Source: Streptomyces sp. WM6378 (GTDB lineage Bacteria > Actinomycetota > Actinomycetes > Streptomycetales > Streptomycetaceae). Taken from it: a stretch of 64,000 nt of DNA. Below are positions 18,258 to 27,789 of the stretch, one piece after another. The DNA is taken from positions 1 to 64,000 of the forward strand of contig NZ_LGDD01000350.1 in the NCBI RefSeq assembly GCF_001279695.1, written 5' to 3'. The position numbers were made by a program, and so were the translations under genes. Within the stretch, counting starts at the first letter, position 1. Every line of letters starts with the position of its first letter. The notes under the pieces are model-generated. The model made no database searches. It saw only the letters and a list, made by a program, of their open reading frames with translations, and was not told the origin of the DNA.

Positions 18258-20360
18258 TTATCGGCCGCTGCCGGGTTCCGGGACGACGAACTCGCACCAC
18301 ACGCATTTGCCGCTGCCGCGCGGCTCCACGCCCCACACGTCCGCGAGCCGGTCCACCAGCATCAGACCTCGCCCGGAAACCCCGGAGGCGCCTGCCTCCC
18401 GGCGGCGCGGCAGGGCGCTGGAGCGGTCCTCCACCTCGACCCGCAGGCGGCGTTCCGGGCCGGAGAGGGCCCGGATGGTGACGATCGCCCCGCCGTCGGT
18501 GTGCATCAGGGCGTTGGTGATGAGCTCGTCGGCGGCGAGCTCGATCTCGTCGGACCGCTCTCGGGCGCCCCAGGCGCGGACCGCCGCGCGGATCATGTGC
18601 CGGGAGGAGCTCAGCGCCTCGGGGTCGTTCTGCGCGACGTGCTGACGCAGCCGTCCGCCGCCCTGCGGTACCTCCATGACGCTCCGGCGCAGGAGGAGCA
18701 GCGCCACGTCGTCGTCGCCGGCCCGCTCGTCGACCACGTCGCAGAGCCGGTCGGCGAGCTCTTCGAGGCCCTCGGGTCCCGACCGGACCAGGGACGCCAA
18801 GAGCTGCATGCCGTCGTCGAGGTCGGTGCCCGGCTGTTCCACGAGGCCGTCGGTGTAGAGCAACAGGGTCTGGCCCGGGTCGAGTTCGACCGTCGACACC
18901 GGGTATTCGAGGCGCCCGAACTCGGCCGAGAGCCCGAGTGGAAGGCCGCCCTCCACCGCCAGTCTGCGGCAGCTGCCGTCCCGGAAGCGGACCAGCGGGT
19001 CGATGTGCCCGGCACGCACGATCTGCACCACTCCGGTGCTCAGGTCGGCCTCCGCGTAGGTGCAGGTCGCGAACCGGTCGGTGTCCAGCTCGTGCAGGAA
19101 GACCGAGGCCCGCGCGATCACGGTGGCCGGCGTGTGTCCCTCGGCGGCGTACGCGCGCAGCACGATGCGCAGCTGCCCCATCACGGCGGCGGCGTGCGTG
19201 TCGTGTCCCTGTACGTCGCCGATGGCCACGCCGACCCGGCCGCCGGGCAGCGGGATCACGTCGTACCAGTCGCCGCCGATGTCCCGGCCGAACCGCGCCG
19301 AGCGGTAGCGGACCGCGAGCTGGGCGCCGGGCACCTCGGGGATGCGGCGCGGCAGCATCGCCTGCTGGAGGCCTTCGGCGAGGTCGTGCTCCTGCTCGTA
19401 CAGCATGGCGCGCTGGAGGGACTGGGCGATCGAACTGCCCAGCGCCACAAGGATGTTGCGCTCGTCGCTGCTGAAGCCCCACTTGTCGCTGTAGAGCAGG
19501 CCGATCGCGCCGATGGGGCGGGCCTGGGCGATCAGCGGCAGGTAGGCGGCGGAGGTGATGCCGAGGCCGCTGATGTTCGGCCACAGGACCGGGTAGGAGT
19601 CGGCGAAGTCCTTCGGCGACTCGATGAAGCGGGGCGCGAGGGTGCGGACGACCTCACTCATCGGGTACTGCTCGTCGACCCGGGTCCACCGGGTGCCCGG
19701 CACGAAGCTGTCCTGGGGGCCCTCGGCGATCAGATGGATGCGGCCCGCCTCCAGGAGGCCCATCACGAGGCTGGTGGCGCCGAGGTATTCGGGGCCCTGT
19801 GAGTCCTTCATGACGTCGATGACGTCCTTGACCGTCCTGGCGTGTGCGAGGGCGGCGGTGGTGGCCTCGACCACACTGGTCGTGCGGCGCCGCTCGTCGT
19901 CGAGGCCGACCCGCGCGGTGGACTCGGCGAGCTCCTGGGTGGCGTCGCGGACGATCCCGATGATGCGCAGCGGGCGGCCGGTCTCGTCGCGGCGTACGAA
20001 GCCCTGGGTGTGGGTCCAGCGCAGGCTCCGGTCCCGGCAGCGGATGCGGAAGTACACGCCGTAGTTGACGCTGCCGTTCTTGAGCGCCTGCGAGACGAGC
20101 GCGTCCAGCCTGGTGGCCTCGGCGCGCGGCACCCTGGCGGCCAGCGACTCGGGCCGGTTGTCGTACTCGTCGGGGCGCAGGTCGAACACGTCGAGCGCGG
20201 GCTCGTCCAGGTGCATGAGGCCGGTGCCGAGGTCCCAGTCGAAACTGCCCATCCGCAGGTCTCGGCCGTACGAGTGAAGGAAGCGGCAGTCCTCGCCACT
20301 GGCCGGCTCGCCGCAGTGGCACAGTTCGGCCGCCCCTCCGCCCCCTGTGCCCGCGTCCAT
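18258..20360 (-). CDS. PAS-GAF-SpoIIE phosphatase with C-terminal anti-sigma-type ATPase
   Basis: A 700-residue multi-domain regulator: PAS (about 35-150, ending in IRDAT-like RIIGIVRDAT), GAF (about 165-315), PP2C/SpoIIE phosphatase (about 345-560; GGDWYDV, GDVQGHD, LYTDGL), and an HATPase domain (about 575-690; AADELITNALMHTDG, GRGLMLVDRLADVWG) of the RsbW type. Such proteins control anti-anti-sigma phosphorylation. The very N-terminus carries a three-cysteine cluster (CHCGEPASGEDC) that could bind a metal. A TAGCGT -10-like box at 20367-20372 lies six bases before the ATG, suggesting a leaderless mRNA. Confidence 0.9.
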   Translation of the reverse strand: MDAGTGGGGAAELCHCGEPASGEDCRFLHSYGRDLRMGSFDWDLGTGLMHLDEPALDVFDLRPDEYDNRPESLAARVPRAEATRLDALVSQALKNGSVNYGVYFRIRCRDRSLRWTHTQGFVRRDETGRPLRIIGIVRDATQELAESTARVGLDDERRRTTSVVEATTAALAHARTVKDVIDVMKDSQGPEYLGATSLVMGLLEAGRIHLIAEGPQDSFVPGTRWTRVDEQYPMSEVVRTLAPRFIESPKDFADSYPVLWPNISGLGITSAAYLPLIAQARPIGAIGLLYSDKWGFSSDERNILVALGSSIAQSLQRAMLYEQEHDLAEGLQQAMLPRRIPEVPGAQLAVRYRSARFGRDIGGDWYDVIPLPGGRVGVAIGDVQGHDTHAAAVMGQLRIVLRAYAAEGHTPATVIARASVFLHELDTDRFATCTYAEADLSTGVVQIVRAGHIDPLVRFRDGSCRRLAVEGGLPLGLSAEFGRLEYPVSTVELDPGQTLLLYTDGLVEQPGTDLDDGMQLLASLVRSGPEGLEELADRLCDVVDERAGDDDVALLLLRRSVMEVPQGGGRLRQHVAQNDPEALSSSRHMIRAAVRAWGARERSDEIELAADELITNALMHTDGGAIVTIRALSGPERRLRVEVEDRSSALPRRREAGASGVSGRGLMLVDRLADVWGVEPRGSGKCVWCEFVVPEPGSGR

Positions 20361-20417
20361 GGGGCCACGCTAGGCGCAGCCCGGATCGCGCGCATCAGGG
20401 AGGCGGCGGGGAGTGGC

Positions 20418-21449
20418 TCAGTGCGCCGGGGAGGCCTTGCGCAGGGCGGTGATGCAGGTGCCGATGGCGCTCTGGAGGGCTTCGAGGCGCTGGACCATGT
20501 CGTCCTCGTAGATGTCGTCGGCGTCGTCGAGGGTGAGCTCCTCGAACACCTTCGTCGCCTTCTGCAGGCTGCTGTAGAACTTGGTGCGGCGTTCCTGCAC
20601 GCGCAGCTCGGGGTCGGCCTCGACGGCCTGGACGACGAGGCCCTTGACGGTGTCGTACGCCTCGGTCGCCCACTCCCCGGCCTCTTCGGAGTCGTCGAGC
20701 TCGTCGAGCAGGGAGAGGTGCCGCTCGGCCTCGGCGCGGAGCTCGGCGGGCGCCTCGACGGTCTGGCCCGCGGGCGTGCGGATCTGGCCGTTCTCGACGA
20801 TCTGGCGGACGTATCCGATGCGGTCGGCGGCCCGGGTCTCGCTGGCCACCGCCTTCTTCAGCTCGTCGGTGCGGGCGATGTCGCGGGCCAGCTCGGTCTG
20901 GAGCGCGGGGTCGTCCTTGAGCCGGTCCAGGAGCGCGGAGCGGGCGGCCTGGGCGGTGCCGGGGTCGGCGAGGATCGCGGCCCTGAGCGCGGTGGGGTTC
21001 TCCGCGACCTCCAGGGCCTTGGTCGGCCGGATGCCCTCGGCCTCGGCGGCCGCGGTGATGGCGGTGCCGCGCTCCGAGGTCGCGCTGGAGCGGGACACGT
21101 AGTAGGTGAGCCAGACGTCCGCGTCGGGCAGGTCGATGTCCTCGCCCGGGACGAGCGCCTCGAAGAGCGGGACCAGGCCGTCGTCGGAGGCCTTGTCCCA
21201 CGCCTTGTAGTAGCGCATGACGCGCTCGGCCGAGCAGCCGGCGAGCTCGCTGAACTCCTTCGCGGAGACCTTCGACGTCTCACCGGCCGCCTGCCCGCCC
21301 GGACGTACGCTGCGCGCCACCTTCAGGGCGAACGCCCAGCCGCCGGTGCGGGCGTAGGCCCCGAACTCGCGGGCGTCGCGCGCCACGCTGTCGTGCACTT
21401 CGACGGTGGGGGGCGCGGACTGTTCGGGCAGGTCGATCGCGACGGTCAC
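20418..21449 (-). CDS. hypothetical protein, soluble, helix-rich
   Basis: A 343-residue acidic, mostly helical protein with no signal peptide. Residues around 45-75 (VSAKEFSELAGCSAERVMRYYKAW) look like a helix-turn-helix, so DNA binding is possible. The C-terminal ~150 residues are Glu/Asp/Ala-rich and could form a coiled coil. No enzyme motif is seen. The GTG start follows AGGAG by nine bases. It is downstream of a strong terminator (21548-21582) and upstream of the SpoIIE-type gene. I do not recognise the family. Confidence 0.7.
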   Translation of the reverse strand: MTVAIDLPEQSAPPTVEVHDSVARDAREFGAYARTGGWAFALKVARSVRPGGQAAGETSKVSAKEFSELAGCSAERVMRYYKAWDKASDDGLVPLFEALVPGEDIDLPDADVWLTYYVSRSSATSERGTAITAAAEAEGIRPTKALEVAENPTALRAAILADPGTAQAARSALLDRLKDDPALQTELARDIARTDELKKAVASETRAADRIGYVRQIVENGQIRTPAGQTVEAPAELRAEAERHLSLLDELDDSEEAGEWATEAYDTVKGLVVQAVEADPELRVQERRTKFYSSLQKATKVFEELTLDDADDIYEDDMVQRLEALQSAIGTCITALRKASPAH

Positions 21450-21547
21450 GGCGGGCGCTCCTGGCTGCTGGAGGGAGGACAACGGACAAAGGATGCAGCC
21501 TATATGCACCTCTTGGTCCGTCTTTCCGTCACTCCCCGGGTCGGACG

Positions 21548-21582
21548 CCGCGGTCACCGGCGCAGCCCGCCGGTGACCGCGG
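21548..21582. terminator. intrinsic terminator between two minus-strand genes
   Basis: A perfect 15-base stem (CCGCGGTCACCGGCG and its complement) with a five-base loop. It lies just past the stop of the DUF6777 lipoprotein gene and upstream of the gene at 20418-21449, separating them as transcription units. Confidence 0.75.
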
Positions 21583-21597
21583 TCGTACGCGCCCCCT

Positions 21598-22809
21598 TCA
21601 GACGTTCTCCGACTCCGGCGAGGGCCCGATCAGGTCGGAGTCAGGTCCGCTCGGCAGGTTCGTCGGCAGCGAGGGCGGGCCGCTGGGCGCGCCTGTGCCG
21701 GGCGGCGACACCGGCGTCGAGGGCACCCGCGGTGAAGCCGCCGAGGGACTCGGCACGGGCGGCGTCGCGGTGACCGTCTTCGTGGCCGACGGGCAGCCGC
21801 TCGGGGTCGGCGCGGCCGGCTTCGGCAGCCGGGCCGGCGGGGCGGATCCCGGCGGCGTCGGGGCCGGCGTCTGGGTGACCGTCACGGTCGGCCTCGGCGT
21901 CGGGCAGTTGGGGCTCGGCGGCGGCGAGCTGCCCGAGGGAGAACTGCTGGTCGAGGGCGAGCTGCTGACCGGTGGCGAGGTGCTCGGGCTCGCCGAAGGC
22001 GACGGCGGCACGGTGACCGGCGGCTTGGTCGGGTCGATCTGGATGTCGGGCCGCTTGCGGTCGTGCTGCCCGTCGTCGCCCTTCTCCCGCTCGATCCAGG
22101 TGTTGTTGGTGATGTTGACGATGATGAAGTTGTTGATGACCACCGTGGTGGGCCGCACCACGATGACGCGGTCACCACGGAAGCCGGGCCAGGGCTTTCC
22201 CTTGTCGCGCCAGGCACCCTGGTGGTTGTTGGGCGCCTTCAGCGGGTTCCCACAGGCGCACCGCACGCGCGGCGCACCGTGGTCGTCGACCAGGACGGCG
22301 GTGCCGGCCTGGAGCACCGACTGGAAGCTGGTCGCCGAGCCGTCGCGGAAGCCGTGGTTGGTGACCCGGGTGTCCGCGCGCAGCACGACGGGCGTGAGCC
22401 CGCGCAGGAATCCCGCCACGGAGCCCGGGTCGACCCCGGCGGCATCGGCGAACGCCTGGTTCTTGGCCCGGTCGCCGCCGAGGAAGCGGATCTGCTTCTC
22501 CACGTCGCAGCTGGCCACCGACTGCGTACCGCCGTACAGGCCCGGTGTGGAGCCCGAGACGGTACTCGCCGAGATCGAGCCCGACGGCGGCGCGCTGCTC
22601 CGGGTGCCGGGCGGCGCGGCCGGGGTGGGGGTCGCCGTCGATTCGGCCGTGGACTTGGTGAACGGGTCCGGCCCGGCGGCGGCGATCGGCTGGAGGTTGA
22701 GGTCCTGCTCGCTGTCGGCACCGATGGCACCGCCGCCGCATCCGGCGGCGAAGGCGCCGACGGACAGCACGGCGGCGGCAGCGGCTATTCTGCGCAGGGT
22801 CGAGGGCAC
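21598..22809 (-). CDS. DUF6777-like lipoprotein with Pro/Ser-rich tail
   Basis: A 403-residue protein with a lipoprotein signal (AAGCGGG, lipidated Cys about residue 24). The folded part (about 90-235) contains CDVEKQIRFLGGD, the repeated Asn-rich strand VINNFIIVNITNNTW, and CACGNPL; this resembles DUF6777. The last ~150 residues are low-complexity Pro/Ser/Thr, as in wall-spanning tethers. Extracellular location is expected; function unknown. The GTG start follows GGGAGAT. Neighbour GH29 is upstream on the same strand, with an 87-base gap. Confidence 0.78.
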   Translation of the reverse strand: MPSTLRRIAAAAAVLSVGAFAAGCGGGAIGADSEQDLNLQPIAAAGPDPFTKSTAESTATPTPAAPPGTRSSAPPSGSISASTVSGSTPGLYGGTQSVASCDVEKQIRFLGGDRAKNQAFADAAGVDPGSVAGFLRGLTPVVLRADTRVTNHGFRDGSATSFQSVLQAGTAVLVDDHGAPRVRCACGNPLKAPNNHQGAWRDKGKPWPGFRGDRVIVVRPTTVVINNFIIVNITNNTWIEREKGDDGQHDRKRPDIQIDPTKPPVTVPPSPSASPSTSPPVSSSPSTSSSPSGSSPPPSPNCPTPRPTVTVTQTPAPTPPGSAPPARLPKPAAPTPSGCPSATKTVTATPPVPSPSAASPRVPSTPVSPPGTGAPSGPPSLPTNLPSGPDSDLIGPSPESENV

Positions 22810-22896
22810 GCGGATCTCCCACCTGTACGCCCCGAGTTGCCCCTCATTGTGTGCCGCAGGCTCACGTCTCGCGCAAACGGACGGGGTCCGCCCGGG

Positions 22897-25251
22897 TCAT
22901 CCCAGCCACTCGATCTTGAACACCCAGGCGTGGCTGCCCGCGGCCCGCGCGGCGGCCGGCACGTCGATGACGAGCCCGCTGCCGCTGGTCCGCCAGGTGA
23001 GCGGCCGCCCGTGCCCGAGCATCGTGACCCGGTCCCCGGCCCGGATCGGCACCGGCGCCTCGACGGTGAGCGTGGCCCCCGGCTTGGCGAGCGAGTGGAT
23101 GTAGAAGGCGCGGCCCTGCCGGACGGTGAACCTGAGGTCGGCGCCGAGCTGCGGCATCCGCGCCCAGTAGGTGGACCCGTAGATCGCCTCGCCGTTGGTC
23201 TTGAGCCACTGCCCCGTCTCGCGCAGCCGGAGCTGCATGATCTCGGGGATGGTGCCGTCCGCCCGCGGCCCGATGTCGAGCAGGAAGTTGCCGTTCTTGC
23301 TGACGATGTCGACGAGGGTGTGCACGACCTCCTCGGTGGTCATGTACCTGTCGTCCGGGGTGGCCTGGTTGTAGCCGTAGCTGAACGGGTCCAGGCCCCG
23401 GCTCGCCTCCCACTTCGCCGTCACCACGGTGTCGTACGTGGCGTACTCGGGCGTGGTGAAGTCGTGCGGCCCGATGCCGGAGCGGTTGTTGACGGTGACC
23501 TCGATGGGGCGGCTCCGGTTCTTCGCGTGGTTGAAGTACTCGGCGAGCACCCGGTGGCTGTCGTTGGCGCCGCCGATGTCGCACCAGAGGATCTCCGGGT
23601 CGTACCCCTCGACCAGCTCCAGCATCTGCGGGGCCTGGAGGTCCTTGATGTAGTCCTTGCCGGGCGTGTAGCCGGTGTACGGGAGCGGCGTGAGGGTGTA
23701 CGGGTTGCGCGGGCCGTGGCCCTGCCAGGGGCTGTCGGGGTTGAACCACTCCGGCATCGAGAAGTAGAGCCCGCGGTGCAGTTGCGGCGCGTACTGCTCG
23801 GACGCCTCGAACAGGGCGCGGACCAGGTCCTTCTTCGGGCCCATCTTGACCGCGTTGCGGTCGGACACCTTGGTGTCCCAGAGCGCGAAGCCTTCGTGGT
23901 GCTTGGAGGTGAGGACGTGGTACTGGGCGCCCGCGTCGCGGAACAGCTCGACCCAGGAGCGGGGATCGAAGCGTTCGGCGGTGAACCGCGGGATGAAGTC
24001 GTCGTAGTTGAACGACTCGCCGTAGGTGTCGCGGTGATAGGCGTACGTGGCGTTGTTCGGATCCTGCATCTGCGCCCAGTACCACTCGGCGTACTGCACT
24101 CCGACGGGCGCCCAGGCGGGCACCGAGTAGACGCCCCAGTGGATGAAGATGCCGAACTTGGCGTCCTGGAACCAGTAGGGCGCCTGGTGCGAGGAGAGCG
24201 AGGCGTCGGTCGGGGTGAAGTCTGGTACGCCCAGGGTGAGTTGACGGGCCACGGAGGCGGCCTCTTGTCCCCGGCCGCGCACGGTCACGCGCCCGGGGCG
24301 CACCGTTCCCGGGGCGGTGCCGGCGCCCGACCGGATGCCGATCCTGACCCTCGCCTGCTCTCCGGGTGCGAGCCGGGGCATCCGGGCCGCCTCGACCGTA
24401 CGGGCTCCGTCGACGTCGACCTGGACACTCAGCCCGTCGGAGGCGAGCAGGGTGACGGTGCCCGCGTTGATGACGGTGGCCTCGACGCTCTGGGCGCCGG
24501 AGGCCAGCGTCGTGGTGGTCGAGTGCGCGTCCCGCAGCGCGACCGCGCGCCCGTTCGCCGCGGGTTGCAGCGAGAGCGCGAAGACGTGCAGGGAGGGCTT
24601 GCCGGGCTGGGCGGGGTTGGTGACGGGCAGGGTGAGGGCGACGGCCTCGCGGGCGGGGTCCATCGCCAGCTCGGCGCTCGCGACGACGACCTGGTGGGGG
24701 TCCCGCACGCCGCCCGGCCCGTAGCGGTACGCGGCGGTCAACTGCCCGCTGCCGCTGTACCAGTCGGGGCCGCCGAGCGCGGCGGAGGAGGTGCTGCCGT
24801 CGGCGTAGTGCACGGTGGCCCGGCCCGACGCGTCCCCGTAGCTGGACGCGACGAGGAACAGGCCCGAGAGGTAGCGCCCCCGGGGCAGGTCGATGCGCTG
24901 CCCGAGAGCGACGATGTTGTTCTTGACCCCGGCTGCGGCGCCGGGAAAGACGTACGGAATTCCGTCCAACTGGACGTTTCCTGCCGGGAGTTGCTCGCCG
25001 GGAAAGGTGTAACCGGAGCCGTCGAAGTCGCCGCCGCGGGCGCTCGCGGTGTCGATGCCGTCATTGTCGAACCAGCGGTCGAGCGCGACCGGGACGGCCG
25101 CGGGAACCGTGCCCCACTCACCGCCCTTCGCGGCAACGCCGGTTGAGGGGTCGAGGGGGTTCGCATCGGCCGTGGCCGGGGAGAGAAGAGCGGCGCCGAC
25201 TGCCGCCCCCGCCGTCATTCCGAGTACATGTCGTCTGGGAAGTTCGGTCAT
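22897..25251 (-). CDS. secreted alpha-L-fucosidase (GH29)
   Basis: A 784-residue glycosidase. A TAT-type signal (RRHVLGMTAGAAVG) is followed by a ~300-residue beta-sandwich region and the GH29 catalytic domain from about residue 325: FGIFIHWGVYS, LTSKHHEGFALWDT, and the nucleophile Asp in EILWCDIGG near residue 555. It should release L-fucose from glycans outside the cell. A C-terminal beta-domain completes the fold. The gene is larger than minimal GH29 enzymes because of the N-terminal accessory region. It is on the same strand as the S9 peptidase, 173 bases downstream of it. Confidence 0.92.
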   Translation of the reverse strand: MTELPRRHVLGMTAGAAVGAALLSPATADANPLDPSTGVAAKGGEWGTVPAAVPVALDRWFDNDGIDTASARGGDFDGSGYTFPGEQLPAGNVQLDGIPYVFPGAAAGVKNNIVALGQRIDLPRGRYLSGLFLVASSYGDASGRATVHYADGSTSSAALGGPDWYSGSGQLTAAYRYGPGGVRDPHQVVVASAELAMDPAREAVALTLPVTNPAQPGKPSLHVFALSLQPAANGRAVALRDAHSTTTTLASGAQSVEATVINAGTVTLLASDGLSVQVDVDGARTVEAARMPRLAPGEQARVRIGIRSGAGTAPGTVRPGRVTVRGRGQEAASVARQLTLGVPDFTPTDASLSSHQAPYWFQDAKFGIFIHWGVYSVPAWAPVGVQYAEWYWAQMQDPNNATYAYHRDTYGESFNYDDFIPRFTAERFDPRSWVELFRDAGAQYHVLTSKHHEGFALWDTKVSDRNAVKMGPKKDLVRALFEASEQYAPQLHRGLYFSMPEWFNPDSPWQGHGPRNPYTLTPLPYTGYTPGKDYIKDLQAPQMLELVEGYDPEILWCDIGGANDSHRVLAEYFNHAKNRSRPIEVTVNNRSGIGPHDFTTPEYATYDTVVTAKWEASRGLDPFSYGYNQATPDDRYMTTEEVVHTLVDIVSKNGNFLLDIGPRADGTIPEIMQLRLRETGQWLKTNGEAIYGSTYWARMPQLGADLRFTVRQGRAFYIHSLAKPGATLTVEAPVPIRAGDRVTMLGHGRPLTWRTSGSGLVIDVPAAARAAGSHAWVFKIEWLG

Positions 25252-25424
25252 GACATCCGATGATTGAGGCGAGTCGGAGGCGTGTCAATGCATCCTGCAC
25301 AACAGAAATAGGCCTCCCGCCCCAACTCATCCGACCTATTGCCGCCGGGTCTCTGGCCTTGCATGCTGTGGGCATACCGGGCCGGCGAGCCCTGTGCCTG
25401 ACATGCCGTCAATTCCAGTGCAAC

Positions 25425-27452
25425 TCACACCAGTTCGGGCCTCAGCCACTCCTCGCCGAGCACATGGTGGTCGAGGAAGTTGAGCAGGGTCGCGTACCAG
25501 AGGCGGGCGTGGTTCGGAGCCAGGATCCAGTGGGACTCGTCGGGGAAGTACAGGAATTTCGCCGGGACTTCGCAGCGCTGGAGCTCCTGGAACAGGGCCC
25601 TGCCCTGGCCGACGGGCACCCGGTAGTCGTTGGCTCCGTGGACCACCAGCATGGGCGTGCGGATGCGGTCGGCCGCGAGGGACGGCGAGTTCTCCTCGTA
25701 GCGCTCCGGCCGGGTCAGCGGGTCGCCGAAGATCCGCCGGAAGTAGGCCGAGGCGTCCGTGTCCGGCTGGAAGGAGCGCAGGTCCCAGATCGAGGCGTGC
25801 GAGACGATCGCCTTGAAGCGGTCCGTCAGGGTGGCGATCCGGTTGGCCATGTAGCCGCCGTACGAGGCGCCCGCGAGGCCGGTGCGGGTCGCGTCGATGT
25901 CGGGACGGGCCTCGGTCGCGTCGGTCATCGCCATCAGGTCCCGGTAGGGCTGACCGCCCCACTGCCCCCAGCCGCGCTCGTGCATCCGTGGCCCGTAGCC
26001 GGCCGACAGCGCGGGGTCGGGCAGCAGGACCGCGTAGCCGCGGGCCGCGAAGGGCCACGGGTTCCAGCGCCAGGTCCAGGCGTTCCAGGAGGTCTCGGGG
26101 CCGCCGTGGGGGAAGACGAGCAGCGGCGCGGGCCGCTCGGCGGACGCGCCCTCGGGCAGCACGAGCCAGGAGCGCAACGGGAATCCGTCGTCGGCCACCG
26201 TGTGCACTTCGGTCAGGGTGCCCGGCAGCCGGCCCGCCCCGCCGGGAGCCTTGAGCACGCCGGGTTCCTGGTCGGCCGCGGCGGCATCGAGGCGGACCGG
26301 GGCGGGCGGGGCGTCGACGGAGCTGCGCAGCGCGTACAGGGTGCGTCCGTCGGGCGCGACGGTGAGCGAGGTGTACGTGCCGGAGGCGGTGAGCCGGGTG
26401 ACGGTGCCGTCCGCGTCGCGCCGGAAGACGGGCGAGTGGCCGAGCTCGTCGGCGGCGAACCAGAGGGTCGCGTCGTCGGGGCGCGGCGAGACCACCGCCC
26501 CGATGGGCCAGTTCTCGAAGTCCGGCACGAGCTCGCTCTCCGCGCCGCTCGCCAGGTCGATGCGTACGAGGATGTAGGTGTACGGCTTCTCGTACGTTTC
26601 GATCAGCTGGCGGGTGCAGATCAGGCCGGTGCCGTCGGCGGTGAACTGCGGGGTGGAGTACACGTATCCGTCCTGGTCGACCACGCGCAGCTCTTCGCCG
26701 GTCGCGCAGTCCGCGACCACGACGACGGTGCGGTCGCGGTCGGGCACCGGGCCGTGGACGAAGCGGGTGTGGGCGACGCGGGTGCCGTCGGGCGACAGTG
26801 CGGTCTCGGCCTCGCTGATGAATCCCTGCCCGCCCGCGTCGACCGGTGAGCCGTGCTCGTCGCGGGTGCGGCGGACGAAGGTGTGCGGCTCGTCCGGGCC
26901 GAGGTCGCTGTCCCAGTGCCGGGTGGGCCCGGACTCGTACAGGATTGCGGTGACCTTGGCGTCGGCGCGGTCCTTGCGCAGCTTGCCGTGCGCCTCGGCG
27001 TCGGCCGCGCCGGGCAGCAGCCCCGCGGTGTAGGCGAGGGTGGCGGTGTCCCGGGCGAGGGTGAATCCGGCGATTGGGCCGGGGTGGCGTGCCATGAGCG
27101 CGGCCTCGCCGCTCTCGGGCAGCGCCCACACGCCGGGGTGTTCTTCGCCGGCCCTGGCCGCGGCGGGGTCGGTGTCCTCGCGCCCGGAGAGGAAGTACAG
27201 GGTTCCGTCCGAGGCGAACGCGGGCGCGGACTCGCCCTTGCGGGAGCGGGTAAGGCGGCGGGGTTCGCGCACCCCGGCGGGGTCGATCTCCCACAGCCCG
27301 GACACGTACCCGTTGCCCTCGGCGTTGAGGCTCTGCACCGCGGCCACCAGCCGCTTTCCGTCGGGTGAGAGCGCCAGGGCGTTGACGCGCGGGGTGGCGA
27401 GGAAGGCGGACAGGTCGTGGAAGGCGGTGGTGTCACCAGGTGTCTCGGACAT
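25425..27452 (-). CDS. S9-family (prolyl oligopeptidase / acylaminoacyl-type) peptidase
   Basis: A 675-residue serine peptidase. An N-terminal beta-propeller (about 1-400, with repeated SPDG-like strands) caps a C-terminal alpha/beta hydrolase. The catalytic triad is visible: Ser in GASYGG (near 530), Asp in GANDYRVP (near 607) and His in ESHWI (near 638). There is no signal peptide, so it is cytosolic. It should cleave short peptides or remove acyl-amino-acids. The ATG follows AGGA eight bases upstream. It is divergent from the amidohydrolase across 337 bases. Confidence 0.92.
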   Translation of the reverse strand: MSETPGDTTAFHDLSAFLATPRVNALALSPDGKRLVAAVQSLNAEGNGYVSGLWEIDPAGVREPRRLTRSRKGESAPAFASDGTLYFLSGREDTDPAAARAGEEHPGVWALPESGEAALMARHPGPIAGFTLARDTATLAYTAGLLPGAADAEAHGKLRKDRADAKVTAILYESGPTRHWDSDLGPDEPHTFVRRTRDEHGSPVDAGGQGFISEAETALSPDGTRVAHTRFVHGPVPDRDRTVVVVADCATGEELRVVDQDGYVYSTPQFTADGTGLICTRQLIETYEKPYTYILVRIDLASGAESELVPDFENWPIGAVVSPRPDDATLWFAADELGHSPVFRRDADGTVTRLTASGTYTSLTVAPDGRTLYALRSSVDAPPAPVRLDAAAADQEPGVLKAPGGAGRLPGTLTEVHTVADDGFPLRSWLVLPEGASAERPAPLLVFPHGGPETSWNAWTWRWNPWPFAARGYAVLLPDPALSAGYGPRMHERGWGQWGGQPYRDLMAMTDATEARPDIDATRTGLAGASYGGYMANRIATLTDRFKAIVSHASIWDLRSFQPDTDASAYFRRIFGDPLTRPERYEENSPSLAADRIRTPMLVVHGANDYRVPVGQGRALFQELQRCEVPAKFLYFPDESHWILAPNHARLWYATLLNFLDHHVLGEEWLRPELV

Positions 27453-27789
27453 CCGGTCATCCTGCCTCGTGGCGCTCCGGGGCGACAGGGCGTAGGGCCG
27501 AACCCCACATCTGACACTCCGTCACATCCGGTTGCCTCACCGCCCTCACGCCCTTCTGAGAATGGTCCGGGCACCCGGTATCCGGCGGGGCGGGACCGGT
27601 GGCTGGCCGGTTCTCCTTCTTGTGCGGAGTGCGGGGCGGCTCAACACTCGGACCGGACAGCGAAGGCCGGCCCGCCTGCCCCGCCCCGAAGCCACCGATC
27701 AGCTGGGCGCTCGGCACACTCGGGCCCGGTCACGGGTGCGCCCTGCGCGGGACTCGGCCGAGCAGGCCGGACACCCTACGGAGGACTTC
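27453..27789. other. divergent intergenic region without a gene
   Basis: The 337 bases between the S9 peptidase and amidohydrolase starts hold both promoters. Only weak, oppositely framed reading frames are present. No clear repeat, hairpin or RNA structure was recognised. Confidence 0.6.

Noticed and set aside
22063..25146. 1027-residue plus-strand frame opposite the GH29 and DUF6777 genes
   Set aside because: Shadow of high-GC coding sequence; no recognisable domain, while both minus-strand genes have clear families.
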